NCBI RefSeq assembly: GCF_007954505.1
Contig: NZ_CP042412.1
Location: 3,038,001-3,102,000, forward strand
Direction: 5' to 3'
DNA: 64,000 bases
Origin: Microbacterium sp. CBA3102
GTDB lineage: Bacteria > Actinomycetota > Actinomycetes > Actinomycetales > Microbacteriaceae
The notes beneath the pieces are model-generated. The model was given only the letters and a program-made list of their open reading frames with translations. It ran no database searches and was not told where the DNA came from. The position numbers and the translations under genes were made by a program. How positions within the stretch are numbered: position 1 is the first letter of the stretch; every line of letters begins with the position of its first letter. This document shows, piece by piece, positions 9,653 to 17,300 of the stretch.

Positions 9653-9699
9653 GCGGACCTAACCAGTCTGCTCCGCGCAGCCCGCGGGCGAAAGCCTGC

Positions 9700-9725
9700 G
9701 ATTTATCTTGATATCAAGATAAATC
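9700..9725. promoter_or_regulatory. 26-base perfect palindrome upstream of acnA, candidate operator
   Basis: The half-site atttatcttgat is followed at once by its exact reverse complement, with one further G:C pair outside. It is strikingly AT-rich against its surroundings and lies 126-151 bases upstream of the acnA start, just after the DUF3159 stop. A core of the form TCTTGA-TA-TCAAGA looks like a dimeric winged-helix (MarR-like) operator. The regulator is not in the window, so the family assignment is a guess. As RNA it could also fold into a hairpin ending DUF3159 transcription. Confidence 0.6.
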
Positions 9726-9727
9726 TA

Positions 9728-10462
9728 TCACGCCTCGGAGGCATCCTCGCGCGCCGGCTCTCGCGGGTGCAGAGCGCGGACGACCAGCCAGGTCACCGCG
9801 ATGAGGGGAGCGAACAACGGCAACCCCATGACGAGCTTGAGGGTGCCGAGGGCGGTGACGTCTCCCGCGAGATAGAGCGGCAGCTGCACGGCGAGACGCG
9901 CGAAGAACAGCGCAGCCCACGCGATCCCGAGCCAGAAGTAGGCGCGGCGCTTGCGGCGGTCACTGCGCCACGTCGTGCCCTCCCCCATCAGGAATCCGAC
10001 CGCGAGGCCGATCAGCGACCATCCGATCAGGGCCGACACCAGGATCACCGATCCGTACACCGCGTTCGTGATGAGTCCGGGAACGAAGTTGTCCGCCCCT
10101 CGACCGGTCCACAGTGCGAGGGCGGCGGCGGCCACAGCAGCGATGAGACCGCCGAGCGCGGCCGACGGCGGCGACTTCTGCAGGAGTCGTACGACCGTGA
10201 AGACCGCCGCGAGCCCGACCGAGACGCCGAGCGACAGGATCAGCGGTTCGGGGCGGATCGTGAAGATGATGACGAATGCGAGGCTGGGCAGCACCGATTC
10301 GAGGATGCCGCGCCACCCACCCATCGCGGACCACACGACCTTGTGGGTGCTCGAACTCTCCGCCGGGTCGAGGCCGGCCCGGCGAGCAGCACCGCCGAGC
10401 GCCTCACCGAGGATCTCGGAGGTGCGCTTCTCTCGCTCGGGGTCCTGGTCCGGGGTGCTCAC
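9728..10462 (-). CDS. DUF3159 integral membrane protein
   Basis: 244 residues with about six hydrophobic segments, beginning near residue 45 (LPSLAFVIIFTIRP) and ending near 225 (FAPLIAVTWLVVRALH), with short polar N- and C-termini. It belongs to the actinobacterial DUF3159 family, function unknown. The GTG start overlaps the stop of the DUF3710 gene (GTGA), so it is co-translated with it; a longer frame into DUF3710 is spurious. The dut-DUF3710-DUF3159 order is widespread in actinobacteria. Confidence 0.85.
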   Translation of the reverse strand: MSTPDQDPEREKRTSEILGEALGGAARRAGLDPAESSSTHKVVWSAMGGWRGILESVLPSLAFVIIFTIRPEPLILSLGVSVGLAAVFTVVRLLQKSPPSAALGGLIAAVAAAALALWTGRGADNFVPGLITNAVYGSVILVSALIGWSLIGLAVGFLMGEGTTWRSDRRKRRAYFWLGIAWAALFFARLAVQLPLYLAGDVTALGTLKLVMGLPLFAPLIAVTWLVVRALHPREPAREDASEA

Positions 10463-11046
10463 GCGGATCCCGGGGTCGCCGGCATCTTGAGCGGGATCAG
10501 GTCGCGAGGGGGCATCGGCGAGCCGCCGCGGACCACGACGATCGATCGGAAGAGATCCTCGACCTTCGCACCCGCCTCCGGATCCGACGCGCCTGCTCCC
10601 CCGATGACTCCACGAAGGAACCATCGCGGACCGTCGATGCCGATGAAGCGCGCGAGACGCAGCCCGGACCCCTCGCTCGCGGTGGCGGGAACCTCGGCGA
10701 GGAGTTCCTTGCCGAGCGGACCCTCGCGCTCTTCGACGCGACCGCCCTGCGCCTTGACCTGGTCGCGCAGCTGCACACGGGTCTCATCCCACAGACCGCC
10801 CGATCGCGGTGCGGCGAACGGCTGCACCTGCAGCGAGGAGTCCGCGTAGTCGAGCCCCACGGCGACGATGCGCTTGGTCTGCTCCTCGACCTCGAGCCGA
10901 AGGTTCAGGCCCTCCCTGGGGAGGATCTTGATCCCACCCAGGTCGATGTAGGGACGAACCGGATTCGCCTCGGAATCGTCGAAGGGACCCTCGGTGGCGC
11001 GGTTCTCGGGCGCCGACTTCGGGGAAGTCTCGTTGTTGTCAGTCAT
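10459..11046 (-). CDS. DUF3710 domain protein
   Basis: 195-residue soluble protein. A polar, disordered N-terminal tail (about 30 residues) precedes the conserved DUF3710 domain with YIDLGGIKILP near residue 40 and WFLRGVIGG near residue 145. Function is unknown. I start at ATG 11046, which overlaps the end of dut by 8 bases; the longer reading frame is antisense-like at its N-terminus. The gene lies between dut and the DUF3159 gene with overlaps on both sides, so the three genes form one operon. Confidence 0.85.
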   Translation of the reverse strand: MTDNNETSPKSAPENRATEGPFDDSEANPVRPYIDLGGIKILPREGLNLRLEVEEQTKRIVAVGLDYADSSLQVQPFAAPRSGGLWDETRVQLRDQVKAQGGRVEEREGPLGKELLAEVPATASEGSGLRLARFIGIDGPRWFLRGVIGGAGASDPEAGAKVEDLFRSIVVVRGGSPMPPRDLIPLKMPATPGSA

Positions 11047-11512
11047 TGGTCTGCCCTGCTTCGTTCTGCGTGTGCCCCGCCTGGTACCCGGTGGAGCCGA
11101 ATCCGCCGGCGCCGCGGACGCTCTCCGGCAGCTCATCGACCGGAAGGAACGTGGCGCGAGTCACCGGCATGATGATCAGCTGTGCGATGCGATCGCCGAC
11201 CGCCACATCGTACGCGCTGTGGATATCGGTGTTGATCAGACTCACCTTGATCTCGCCCCGATATCCGGCGTCGACCGTCCCGGGCGAGTTCACGATCGAG
11301 ATCCCGTGCTTGGCTGCGAGACCGCTGCGCGGAACCACGAACGCGGCGTAACCGTCGGGAAGGGCGATACGGACGCCCGTGCCGACGAGGGCGCGCTCGC
11401 CCGGACCGAGATGCACGGCCTCGGCCGCCACCAGATCAGCGCCGGCATCACCCGGATGCGCGTATCCGGGCACCGCCGCGGCGATAATGGGGATATCAAC
11501 GGAATCGGTCAC
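11039..11512 (-). CDS. dut: dUTP diphosphatase (dUTPase)
   Basis: 157-residue trimeric dUTPase that hydrolyses dUTP to dUMP and pyrophosphate, keeping uracil out of DNA and feeding thymidylate synthesis. All five family motifs are present in order: HPGDAGADL, PRSGLA, GTVDAGYRGE, VGDRIAQL and the C-terminal RGAGGFGSTG lid. The start is a GTG. It sits back to back with the DUF3093 gene with only 3 bases between start codons, so both promoters must lie inside the opposite coding sequences or the transcripts are near-leaderless. Confidence 0.96.
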   Translation of the reverse strand: MTDSVDIPIIAAAVPGYAHPGDAGADLVAAEAVHLGPGERALVGTGVRIALPDGYAAFVVPRSGLAAKHGISIVNSPGTVDAGYRGEIKVSLINTDIHSAYDVAVGDRIAQLIIMPVTRATFLPVDELPESVRGAGGFGSTGYQAGHTQNEAGQTND

Positions 11513-11515
11513 CCC

Positions 11516-11995
11516 ATGAGGCTAATGCAGAACACCGGCACAGACACACGCCCGCGCTATCGCGAACGACTCGCTCCCAGCCTGTGGCTGCTGGTCACCG
11601 TCGCGGTGGCGGGGCCGATGGTGTCGCTCGTCTTCGTCCCGATCGGATCGACGGTCGCGCTCGTCGTCGGAGCGGCCGTCTCCGCGCTCCTGGTGCTGAC
11701 GTTCGTCGCCGCGACGCCGGTCGTGTCCGTCGAGGGCGCCATCCTGCGCGCCGGCCGCGCACATATCGATGTCACGCACCTCGGCGATCCCGTGGCGCTG
11801 ACCGGAGCGGATGCGCGTCATACACGCGGGCCCGGACTCCCGGCGCGTGGTTGGCATCTCATCCGCGGTGGGATCGACGGCATCGTCGTCGTGCCGAACC
11901 TCGATGTCGACGACCCGGTCGACGCCTGGACCATCTCCACGCGAACTCCGGACCGCCTGGCCGCAGCGATCCGCGCGGCGCAGACTGGCGCCTGA
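11516..11995 (+). CDS. DUF3093 membrane protein
   Basis: 159-residue protein with two adjacent transmembrane segments near residues 22-70 (LWLLVTVAVAGPMVSLVF and VALVVGAAVSALLVLTFVAA) and a soluble C-terminal domain ending with TISTRTPDRLAAAIRAA. This is the actinobacterial DUF3093 family, typically found opposite dut; its function is unknown. ATG 11516 is 3 bases from the dut start; an alternative ATG lies at 11525. A GATAAT hexamer at 11483-11488, inside dut, could be its -10 box. Confidence 0.82.
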   Translation: MRLMQNTGTDTRPRYRERLAPSLWLLVTVAVAGPMVSLVFVPIGSTVALVVGAAVSALLVLTFVAATPVVSVEGAILRAGRAHIDVTHLGDPVALTGADARHTRGPGLPARGWHLIRGGIDGIVVVPNLDVDDPVDAWTISTRTPDRLAAAIRAAQTGA

Positions 11996-12008
11996 CCGGA
12001 GACGACAG

Positions 12009-12039
12009 CGCGCCCCGGACCACGATGGTCGGGGGCGCG
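12009..12039. terminator. Bidirectional hairpin between DUF3093 and DUF4193 genes
   Basis: Thirteen of 14 positions pair around a 3-base loop (arms 12009-12022 and 12026-12039). It lies between convergent genes and can serve both. No T-run follows. Confidence 0.75.
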
Positions 12040-12061
12040 TGAGACGTCGCTCGAAGGGCTG

Positions 12062-12355
12062 CTAGGCAGCGCACTCCTTGCAGATGGGCCCGGATGCGCC
12101 CTCGTGGTCGAGCTGCGAGCGGTGCTTCACGAGGAAGCAGCTCATGCATGTGAACTCGTCCTGCTGCGCGGGCAGCACGACGACGTCGAGCTCGAGGTCG
12201 GAAAGGTCGGCACCCGGAAGGTCGAAGCTCGACGGGTTGTCGGAGTCTTCGTCCCCGCTTGAGCCGGAGAGCTTGTCCGGCACACGCTCCTTCAGGGCTT
12301 CGATCGACTCGGAGTCGTCTTCGCTCTTTCGGGGGGCGTCGTAATCGGTTGCCAT
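12062..12355 (-). CDS. DUF4193 small zinc-ribbon-like protein
   Basis: 97-residue acidic protein. The C-terminus has two CxxC pairs (FTCMSCF and PICKECAA) that probably form a zinc site, preceded by an acidic, disordered middle. It matches the small actinobacterial DUF4193 family of unknown function, conserved next to sepH. ATG 12355 is chosen because MATDYDAPRKS is the usual family start and a GTGGAGA ribosome site lies upstream. The divergent region to sepH (12356-12553) holds a weak promoter-like pair for this gene (TTGCGT, 17 bases, CAAACT). Confidence 0.85.
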   Translation of the reverse strand: MATDYDAPRKSEDDSESIEALKERVPDKLSGSSGDEDSDNPSSFDLPGADLSDLELDVVVLPAQQDEFTCMSCFLVKHRSQLDHEGASGPICKECAA

Positions 12356-12553
12356 GCGGTAGATCTCCACTTTCATGGTGCGAGTGGGTGGTGCGCCGTC
12401 GGGTATTCGGCGGCCATAGTTTGCACGACCCGAGGTCATAACGCAAATGCTCGTCCGTGCGACAGAGGAAACTCACGGCACGCCCACGCTATTCCCGGTC
12501 ACGAGCCCCCTCGCGTGACACCATGAACGGACACCCATCAGAGGGGCATTCGC

Positions 12554-13600
12554 ATGGAAAACGTCACCATCGTCGGCACAGAAGCAGGAGTCCTCGTACT
12601 CGCGACCGAGTCGGGCGAGCGGTTCGCGCTGCCCATCGACGACATGCTGCAGCGCGAGATCCGTCGAGCCACCCGACAGGCCGAGCCGACCGCTCAGAAA
12701 CTTGCGGCGAGCCCTCGTGACATCCAGGCCCAGATCCGCGCCGGGCTGACAGCTCCCGAAGTCGCCGAGCTGCTCGGGATCAGCGTCGAGGACGTCGCCC
12801 GGTTCGAAGGTCCGGTCCTCGCCGAGCGAGAGCACATCATCGGCCAGGCTCTCGCCGTGCCGGTGTTGATCGGCAGCGAGGTCGAGCCCGACGCGCAGCC
12901 CACCTTCGGCGTCGCCGTCCGCGCCAAGCTGGCCGAGATCGAGGCGACTGCAGAGCGCTGGGCCAGTTGGAAAGAGGACTCCGGCTGGACCATCAAGCTC
13001 GAGTTCACGGCCAACGATGTCGAACACGACGCGCGCTGGAGCTTCGATCCTCGCCGCAGTGCACTGTCACCCCTGAACGCCGACGCGACCCAGCTCTCAC
13101 GGCAGGGATCCCTGCCGGAGGGGCTCATCCCGCGACTGCGCGCGGTCGACGCTGAACGCACGACCTCGCCCTACAAGGATGAGAGCCGCTTCGATTCGGG
13201 GGCGTTCGGTCCGCGTCTCCTGCCGACTCCGGAGGCGGAGTTCGAAGATCCCTCCCTCCCGGAGCGCTCCGATCTCGCGGCGCAGGACGCCGCGATCAAG
13301 CGTGCGCCCTCGACACCGAGCACGAACCCCGAGACGGCCGACCTGCTCGAGGCCCTTCGACGCCGTCGCGGACAGCGCGAAACGGCTCCGCTGCTCGACG
13401 ACGTCGAGGACGCAGAACGCTCCGACCCGATCTCCCTCTTCGACGCGCTGGATCAGCCGGAAGAGGAGCCGGAGGCCTCGCAGCCCGCATCGTCGCAGCC
13501 CACACCCACGGATTCCGGCGAGTCCGGTGGGCGCCGTCGCCGTCGGAACGCGATGCCCTCGTGGGATGAGATCGTCTTCGGCGCTCGCACGGACGAATGA
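12554..13600 (+). CDS. sepH: Septation protein SepH (DUF3071)
   Basis: 348 residues. The N-terminal DUF3071 domain contains a helix-turn-helix (about residues 55-80, LTAPEVAELLGISVEDVARFEG). The C-terminal half is long, acidic, proline/serine-rich and disordered, ending in a basic patch (GGRRRRRNAMPSWDEIVFGAR). In Streptomyces, SepH binds FtsZ and promotes Z-ring assembly; that role is known for the family and inferred here. A GAGGGGC ribosome site precedes the ATG. The conserved C-terminal motif SWDEIVFG, seen in family members, suggests the FtsZ-contact or partner-binding tail is intact. Confidence 0.88.
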   Translation: MENVTIVGTEAGVLVLATESGERFALPIDDMLQREIRRATRQAEPTAQKLAASPRDIQAQIRAGLTAPEVAELLGISVEDVARFEGPVLAEREHIIGQALAVPVLIGSEVEPDAQPTFGVAVRAKLAEIEATAERWASWKEDSGWTIKLEFTANDVEHDARWSFDPRRSALSPLNADATQLSRQGSLPEGLIPRLRAVDAERTTSPYKDESRFDSGAFGPRLLPTPEAEFEDPSLPERSDLAAQDAAIKRAPSTPSTNPETADLLEALRRRRGQRETAPLLDDVEDAERSDPISLFDALDQPEEEPEASQPASSQPTPTDSGESGGRRRRRNAMPSWDEIVFGARTDE

Positions 13601-13631
13601 CGCCACATCGTCGTCGCCGCACCGACGACGA

Positions 13632-14753
13632 TCAGCGGGCGAAAGCCCCGAGTCTGATCAGCGGAACCTGACGCTCCTCGGGCGTGAGAGCACCGTGTTG
13701 ACCGATCATCGCCCGCCCGCGTTGGTCGGCGGCCGTGCCGTCGTACACGGCCCAGGTTCCGCGCGCGATCACCAGCACGTCACCGATCCGTGACGCTGCG
13801 GCATCGGTGACCGTCGGGCCGAAGAGGCGCGCATCCACCGCGTCGCCGCGGGTGAGGACATCGGCCGACCCGTGGAGGTCGGAACGCCAGCGCGTCATCA
13901 CCTCAGCGACATCGACCTCAGGCTCGAGGTAGGCGTGCAGCATCCGGGGTTCACCCCCCAGATGACGGATCCCCGCGAGATGCGCTTCCTCCAGGACGAT
14001 CTGACGCTTCTGCGGCACGTCGACCATCCCGTGGTCGGACGTGACGAGAACGCCGACCCCTGGAGGCACGCGTGCGGAGAGCGCCGCATCGACGTCCTCG
14101 AGCGCTGCGACCCACTCGCGCGAAGCGATCCCGTGCTTGTGGCCGGCTTTGTCGACCTCGGGGAGGTAGCAGTAGACGAGCGCCCCCGGATGGGTCTGAG
14201 CGAGTGCGTAGGCGGCTTCGATCCGCGATGCCGCGGTGTCCGCCGCGACGAACTCCGCGCCACGAAGAGTCGCCTTCGTGAAACCGCTGTGCGCATAGGC
14301 GGCCAGACCGACGGCGAAGCTCTCATGACCGCGGCGTCCGGCGCGCTCGAAGATCGTGGGCGCCGCCTGCCAGACGAGCGGGTCGATCCCGTCGCTCTCC
14401 CAGCCGCTGAGCTGGTTGACGAGCACGTCGCGACTCGGGTCGAGCACGCGGTACCCCACGAGGCCATGCGCGCCCGGCCACGCGCCGGTGACGATGCTGG
14501 TGAGGGCTGCGGCCGTCGTCGAGGGGAACACCGACTGGGCGACGTCCTTCTTCACCATGCCCGCCGTCAGCGCCCGAGCGTGTCCGGCGTGTCCGCGAAG
14601 GCTGATCGCGCCGAGCCCGTCGATGACGACGAGCACGACCGATTCCGCCGGGGGCAGCACCTCCGACTCGCCGCGCAGGGCGGCGAACAGGTCCGCCGCC
14701 ACCCCGACGACGCTCCGGGCGCCCGCAGAGTCGGACGGTAGCATGAAGGACAT
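13632..14753 (-). CDS. Alkaline phosphatase-superfamily phosphodiesterase
   Basis: 373-residue protein of the type I phosphodiesterase/nucleotide pyrophosphatase family. Metal and nucleophile sites are visible: an Asp in VVLVVIDGLG, the threonine nucleophile region FPSTTAAALTSI, DKAGHKHG and TSDHGM. It has no clear signal peptide. The same gene is often found between sepH and the topoisomerase IV genes in actinobacteria, but its physiological substrate is unknown. It faces away from parC with 44 bases between starts. Confidence 0.85.
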   Translation of the reverse strand: MSFMLPSDSAGARSVVGVAADLFAALRGESEVLPPAESVVLVVIDGLGAISLRGHAGHARALTAGMVKKDVAQSVFPSTTAAALTSIVTGAWPGAHGLVGYRVLDPSRDVLVNQLSGWESDGIDPLVWQAAPTIFERAGRRGHESFAVGLAAYAHSGFTKATLRGAEFVAADTAASRIEAAYALAQTHPGALVYCYLPEVDKAGHKHGIASREWVAALEDVDAALSARVPPGVGVLVTSDHGMVDVPQKRQIVLEEAHLAGIRHLGGEPRMLHAYLEPEVDVAEVMTRWRSDLHGSADVLTRGDAVDARLFGPTVTDAAASRIGDVLVIARGTWAVYDGTAADQRGRAMIGQHGALTPEERQVPLIRLGAFAR

Positions 14754-14797
14754 CCGAGCCAGTCTGACACAGGCTCCCGTACGCCCTCAGGAAGTCC

Positions 14798-17239
14798 ATG
14801 CCGAAAACCCCGCCGCCCGAGCCAGTCGAGGAGCGCATCCAGGACATCGACCTCTCCACGGAGATGCAGGGTTCGTTCCTCGAATACGCGTATTCGGTGA
14901 TCTACTCGCGCGCCCTGCCCGACGCCCGCGATGGCCTCAAGCCCGTCCAGCGCCGCATCCTCTACCAGATGGCCGAGATGGGCCTGCGCCCGGATCGCGG
15001 CCATGTGAAGAGCGCTCGCGTCGTCGGTGAGGTCATGGGGAAGCTCCACCCCCACGGCGACTCCGCGATCTACGACGCGCTCGTGCGCCTCGCCCAGGAG
15101 TGGGCGTTGCGCGTCCCGCTCGTCGACGGCCACGGCAACTTCGGCTCCCTGGATGACGGTCCGGCCGCCGCGCGGTACACCGAAGCCCGACTGGCCGCCG
15201 CCGCGCTCGCCCTCACCGAGAACCTCGATGAGGATGTCGTCGACTTCATCCCGAACTACGACGGACAGTTCCAGCAGCCGGCCGTACTGCCGGCCGCGTT
15301 CCCGAACCTCCTCGTCAACGGTGCCAGCGGTATCGCGGTCGGCATGGCCACCAACATGGCCCCGCACAACCTCATCGAGGTCGTGGCGGCGGCGACCCAC
15401 CTGCTGGAGAATCCGGACGCCACGACCGAAGAGCTCATGGAGTTCGTACCCGGGCCGGACTTCCCCTCCGGGGGCATCCTGATGGGTCTGGACGGCGTCA
15501 AGGACGCGTACACGAACGGACGTGGCGCCCTCAAGGTCCGGGGCAAGACGTCCATCGAACCTCTGGGCCCGCGGCGCACCGGCATCATCGTCTCGGAACT
15601 GCCGTACATGGTCGGGCCCGAGCGTCTGATCGAGAAGATCCGCGATGCCGTACAGGCGAAGAAGCTGCAGGGCATCAGTGATGTCACCGACCTCACCGAC
15701 CGCAACCATGGACTGCGCGTCGCGATCGGCGTGAAGACGGGCTTCGACCCGAACGCCGTCCTCGAGCAGCTGTACCGCCTGACGCCGCTCGAAGACTCCT
15801 TCAGCATCAACAACGTCGCGCTCGTCGAGGGCCAGCCGCGCACGCTCGGTCTCAAGGAGATGCTGAGCGTCTACGTCGGGCATCGCCTGGAGGTGATCAC
15901 CCGGCGCAGCCGCTACCGTCTCGCGCGCCGTGAGGAGCGCCTGCACCTCGTCGAGGGATTGCTCATCGCGATCCTCGACATCGACGAGGTCATCCAGGTC
16001 ATCCGCTCCTCCGACGACTCCGAGCAGGCCCGCACCCGGCTGCGTTCGGTGTTCGATCTGAGTGAGCTCCAGGCCGAGTACATCCTCGAGCTGCGGCTGC
16101 GTCGCCTGACGAAGTTCTCGCGGATCGAGCTCGAGAGCGAGCGTGACGCGTTGCTGGCCGAGATCGCCTCGCTCCGTGAACTCCTCGGGAGCCCCGTGTT
16201 GCTCCGCGCGGCGGTCGCGAGAGAGCTGGATGCCGCTGCCGACGCCTACGGCACACCTCGCCGGACGCTCCTGATGAACGCGGCTCCCCCGAAGCCCCGG
16301 GCGACCAAGGGCGCGGTCGACCTGCAGATCGCCGATGCCCCCACGGTGCTCGTCCTCTCGACCACCGGCAGAGCCGTGCGCGTCGATCTCGGAGAGGGCC
16401 AGGAGCTCACGGTTCCGGCGCGTCGGAGCAAGCACGATGCCATCCTCGCGACGGTCGAGACCACGGTACGCGCCGAGATCGGAGCGCTGACGAGTCTCGG
16501 CCGAGTCGTACGGTTCTCCCCCGTCGACCTTCCCTCCGTCCCCTCCTCCTCGGTGCAGTTGGCGGCCGGTACGCCGTTGCGCGACTACCTGGGCATCACG
16601 ACCAAGAACGAGCGTGTCCTCGGCTTCGTGCGCTTCGACAGCGACATCCCGATCGCTCTCGGCACCGCCCAGGGCACGGTGAAGCGCGTCGTTCCGTCGT
16701 CGCTCCCCGCGCGCCCCGATCTCGAGGTCATCGGCCTGAAGGCCGGTGACACGGTCATCGGCGCGGCGGAAGCAGCGGATGACTCCGAGATGGTGTTCGT
16801 GACGACCGACGCCCGGCTGCTCCATTTCCCGTCGTCATCGGTGCGTCCCCAAGGCGCCCCCGCCGGAGGCATGGCAGGGGTCAAGCTCGGCCCCGGGACG
16901 TCCGTCCTCTTCTTCGGCGTGGTCGATCCGACAAGCGATGCCGTGGTCGCCACGGTGTCCGGCGGCGAGAGCATCCTGCCGGGAACGGATCCGGGTCGCG
17001 CGAAGGTGTCGTCGTTCGCTGAGTACCCCGCCAAGGGGCGCGCGACGGGTGGCGTGCGCGCGCACGCCTTCTTGAAGGGCGAGGATCGGCTCACGGTCGC
17101 GTGGGTGGGCCCCGGTCCGGCGCAGGCCGTGGACCCGACCGGTGCGGTGCGCAAGCTCCCCGAGGCCGGTGCCCGTCGCGACGCCTCCGGCCAGCCCATC
17201 GACGGCGTGATCGGGACAATCGGACGCACGATCGTGTGA
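14798..17239 (+). CDS. parC: DNA topoisomerase IV subunit A
   Basis: 813 residues: breakage-reunion domain (about 1-500) followed by a C-terminal beta-pinwheel. The catalytic tyrosine is Tyr127 in AARYTEARL. The quinolone-pocket segment [10 protein letters not shown] (84-93) keeps the sensitive-type Ser89 and Asp93. The enzyme decatenates daughter chromosomes as an A2B2 complex with the ParE subunit encoded convergently at 17301-19439. I prefer ParC over GyrA from context (paired with a ParE-type B subunit, next to sepH) and from pinwheel divergence. Actinobacterial gyrA normally sits with gyrB near the origin. Confidence 0.9.
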   Translation: MPKTPPPEPVEERIQDIDLSTEMQGSFLEYAYSVIYSRALPDARDGLKPVQRRILYQMAEMGLRPDRGHVKSARVVGEVMGKLHPHGDSAIYDALVRLAQEWALRVPLVDGHGNFGSLDDGPAAARYTEARLAAAALALTENLDEDVVDFIPNYDGQFQQPAVLPAAFPNLLVNGASGIAVGMATNMAPHNLIEVVAAATHLLENPDATTEELMEFVPGPDFPSGGILMGLDGVKDAYTNGRGALKVRGKTSIEPLGPRRTGIIVSELPYMVGPERLIEKIRDAVQAKKLQGISDVTDLTDRNHGLRVAIGVKTGFDPNAVLEQLYRLTPLEDSFSINNVALVEGQPRTLGLKEMLSVYVGHRLEVITRRSRYRLARREERLHLVEGLLIAILDIDEVIQVIRSSDDSEQARTRLRSVFDLSELQAEYILELRLRRLTKFSRIELESERDALLAEIASLRELLGSPVLLRAAVARELDAAADAYGTPRRTLLMNAAPPKPRATKGAVDLQIADAPTVLVLSTTGRAVRVDLGEGQELTVPARRSKHDAILATVETTVRAEIGALTSLGRVVRFSPVDLPSVPSSSVQLAAGTPLRDYLGITTKNERVLGFVRFDSDIPIALGTAQGTVKRVVPSSLPARPDLEVIGLKAGDTVIGAAEAADDSEMVFVTTDARLLHFPSSSVRPQGAPAGGMAGVKLGPGTSVLFFGVVDPTSDAVVATVSGGESILPGTDPGRAKVSSFAEYPAKGRATGGVRAHAFLKGEDRLTVAWVGPGPAQAVDPTGAVRKLPEAGARRDASGQPIDGVIGTIGRTIV

Positions 17240-17245
17240 CGTCGT

Positions 17246-17281
17246 GTCCGGGAGGCCTCCGTCACCGGCGGCCTCCCGGAC
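17246..17281. terminator. Bidirectional terminator between convergent parC and parE
   Basis: A 12-base perfect stem (gtccgggaggcc / ggcctcccggac) with a 12-base loop lies between the two stop codons and can end both transcripts. Confidence 0.85.
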
Positions 17282-17300
17282 GCCCCGCGATCAGTTCAGG

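Noticed and set aside
6686..10849. Very long open frame opposite acnA, DUF3159 and DUF3710
   Set aside because: It is an antisense shadow produced by high third-position GC. It is Arg/Asp/Val-rich, matches no fold and runs through three well-identified genes.
14567..16825. 752-codon frame opposite parC
   Set aside because: Antisense to the strongly conserved topoisomerase gene; no motifs and biased composition.
14798..17239. parC as gyrA
   Set aside because: Motifs do not separate the two by eye, but the partner B subunit is ParE-like and the locus (sepH, phosphodiesterase) is the actinobacterial topoisomerase IV locus.
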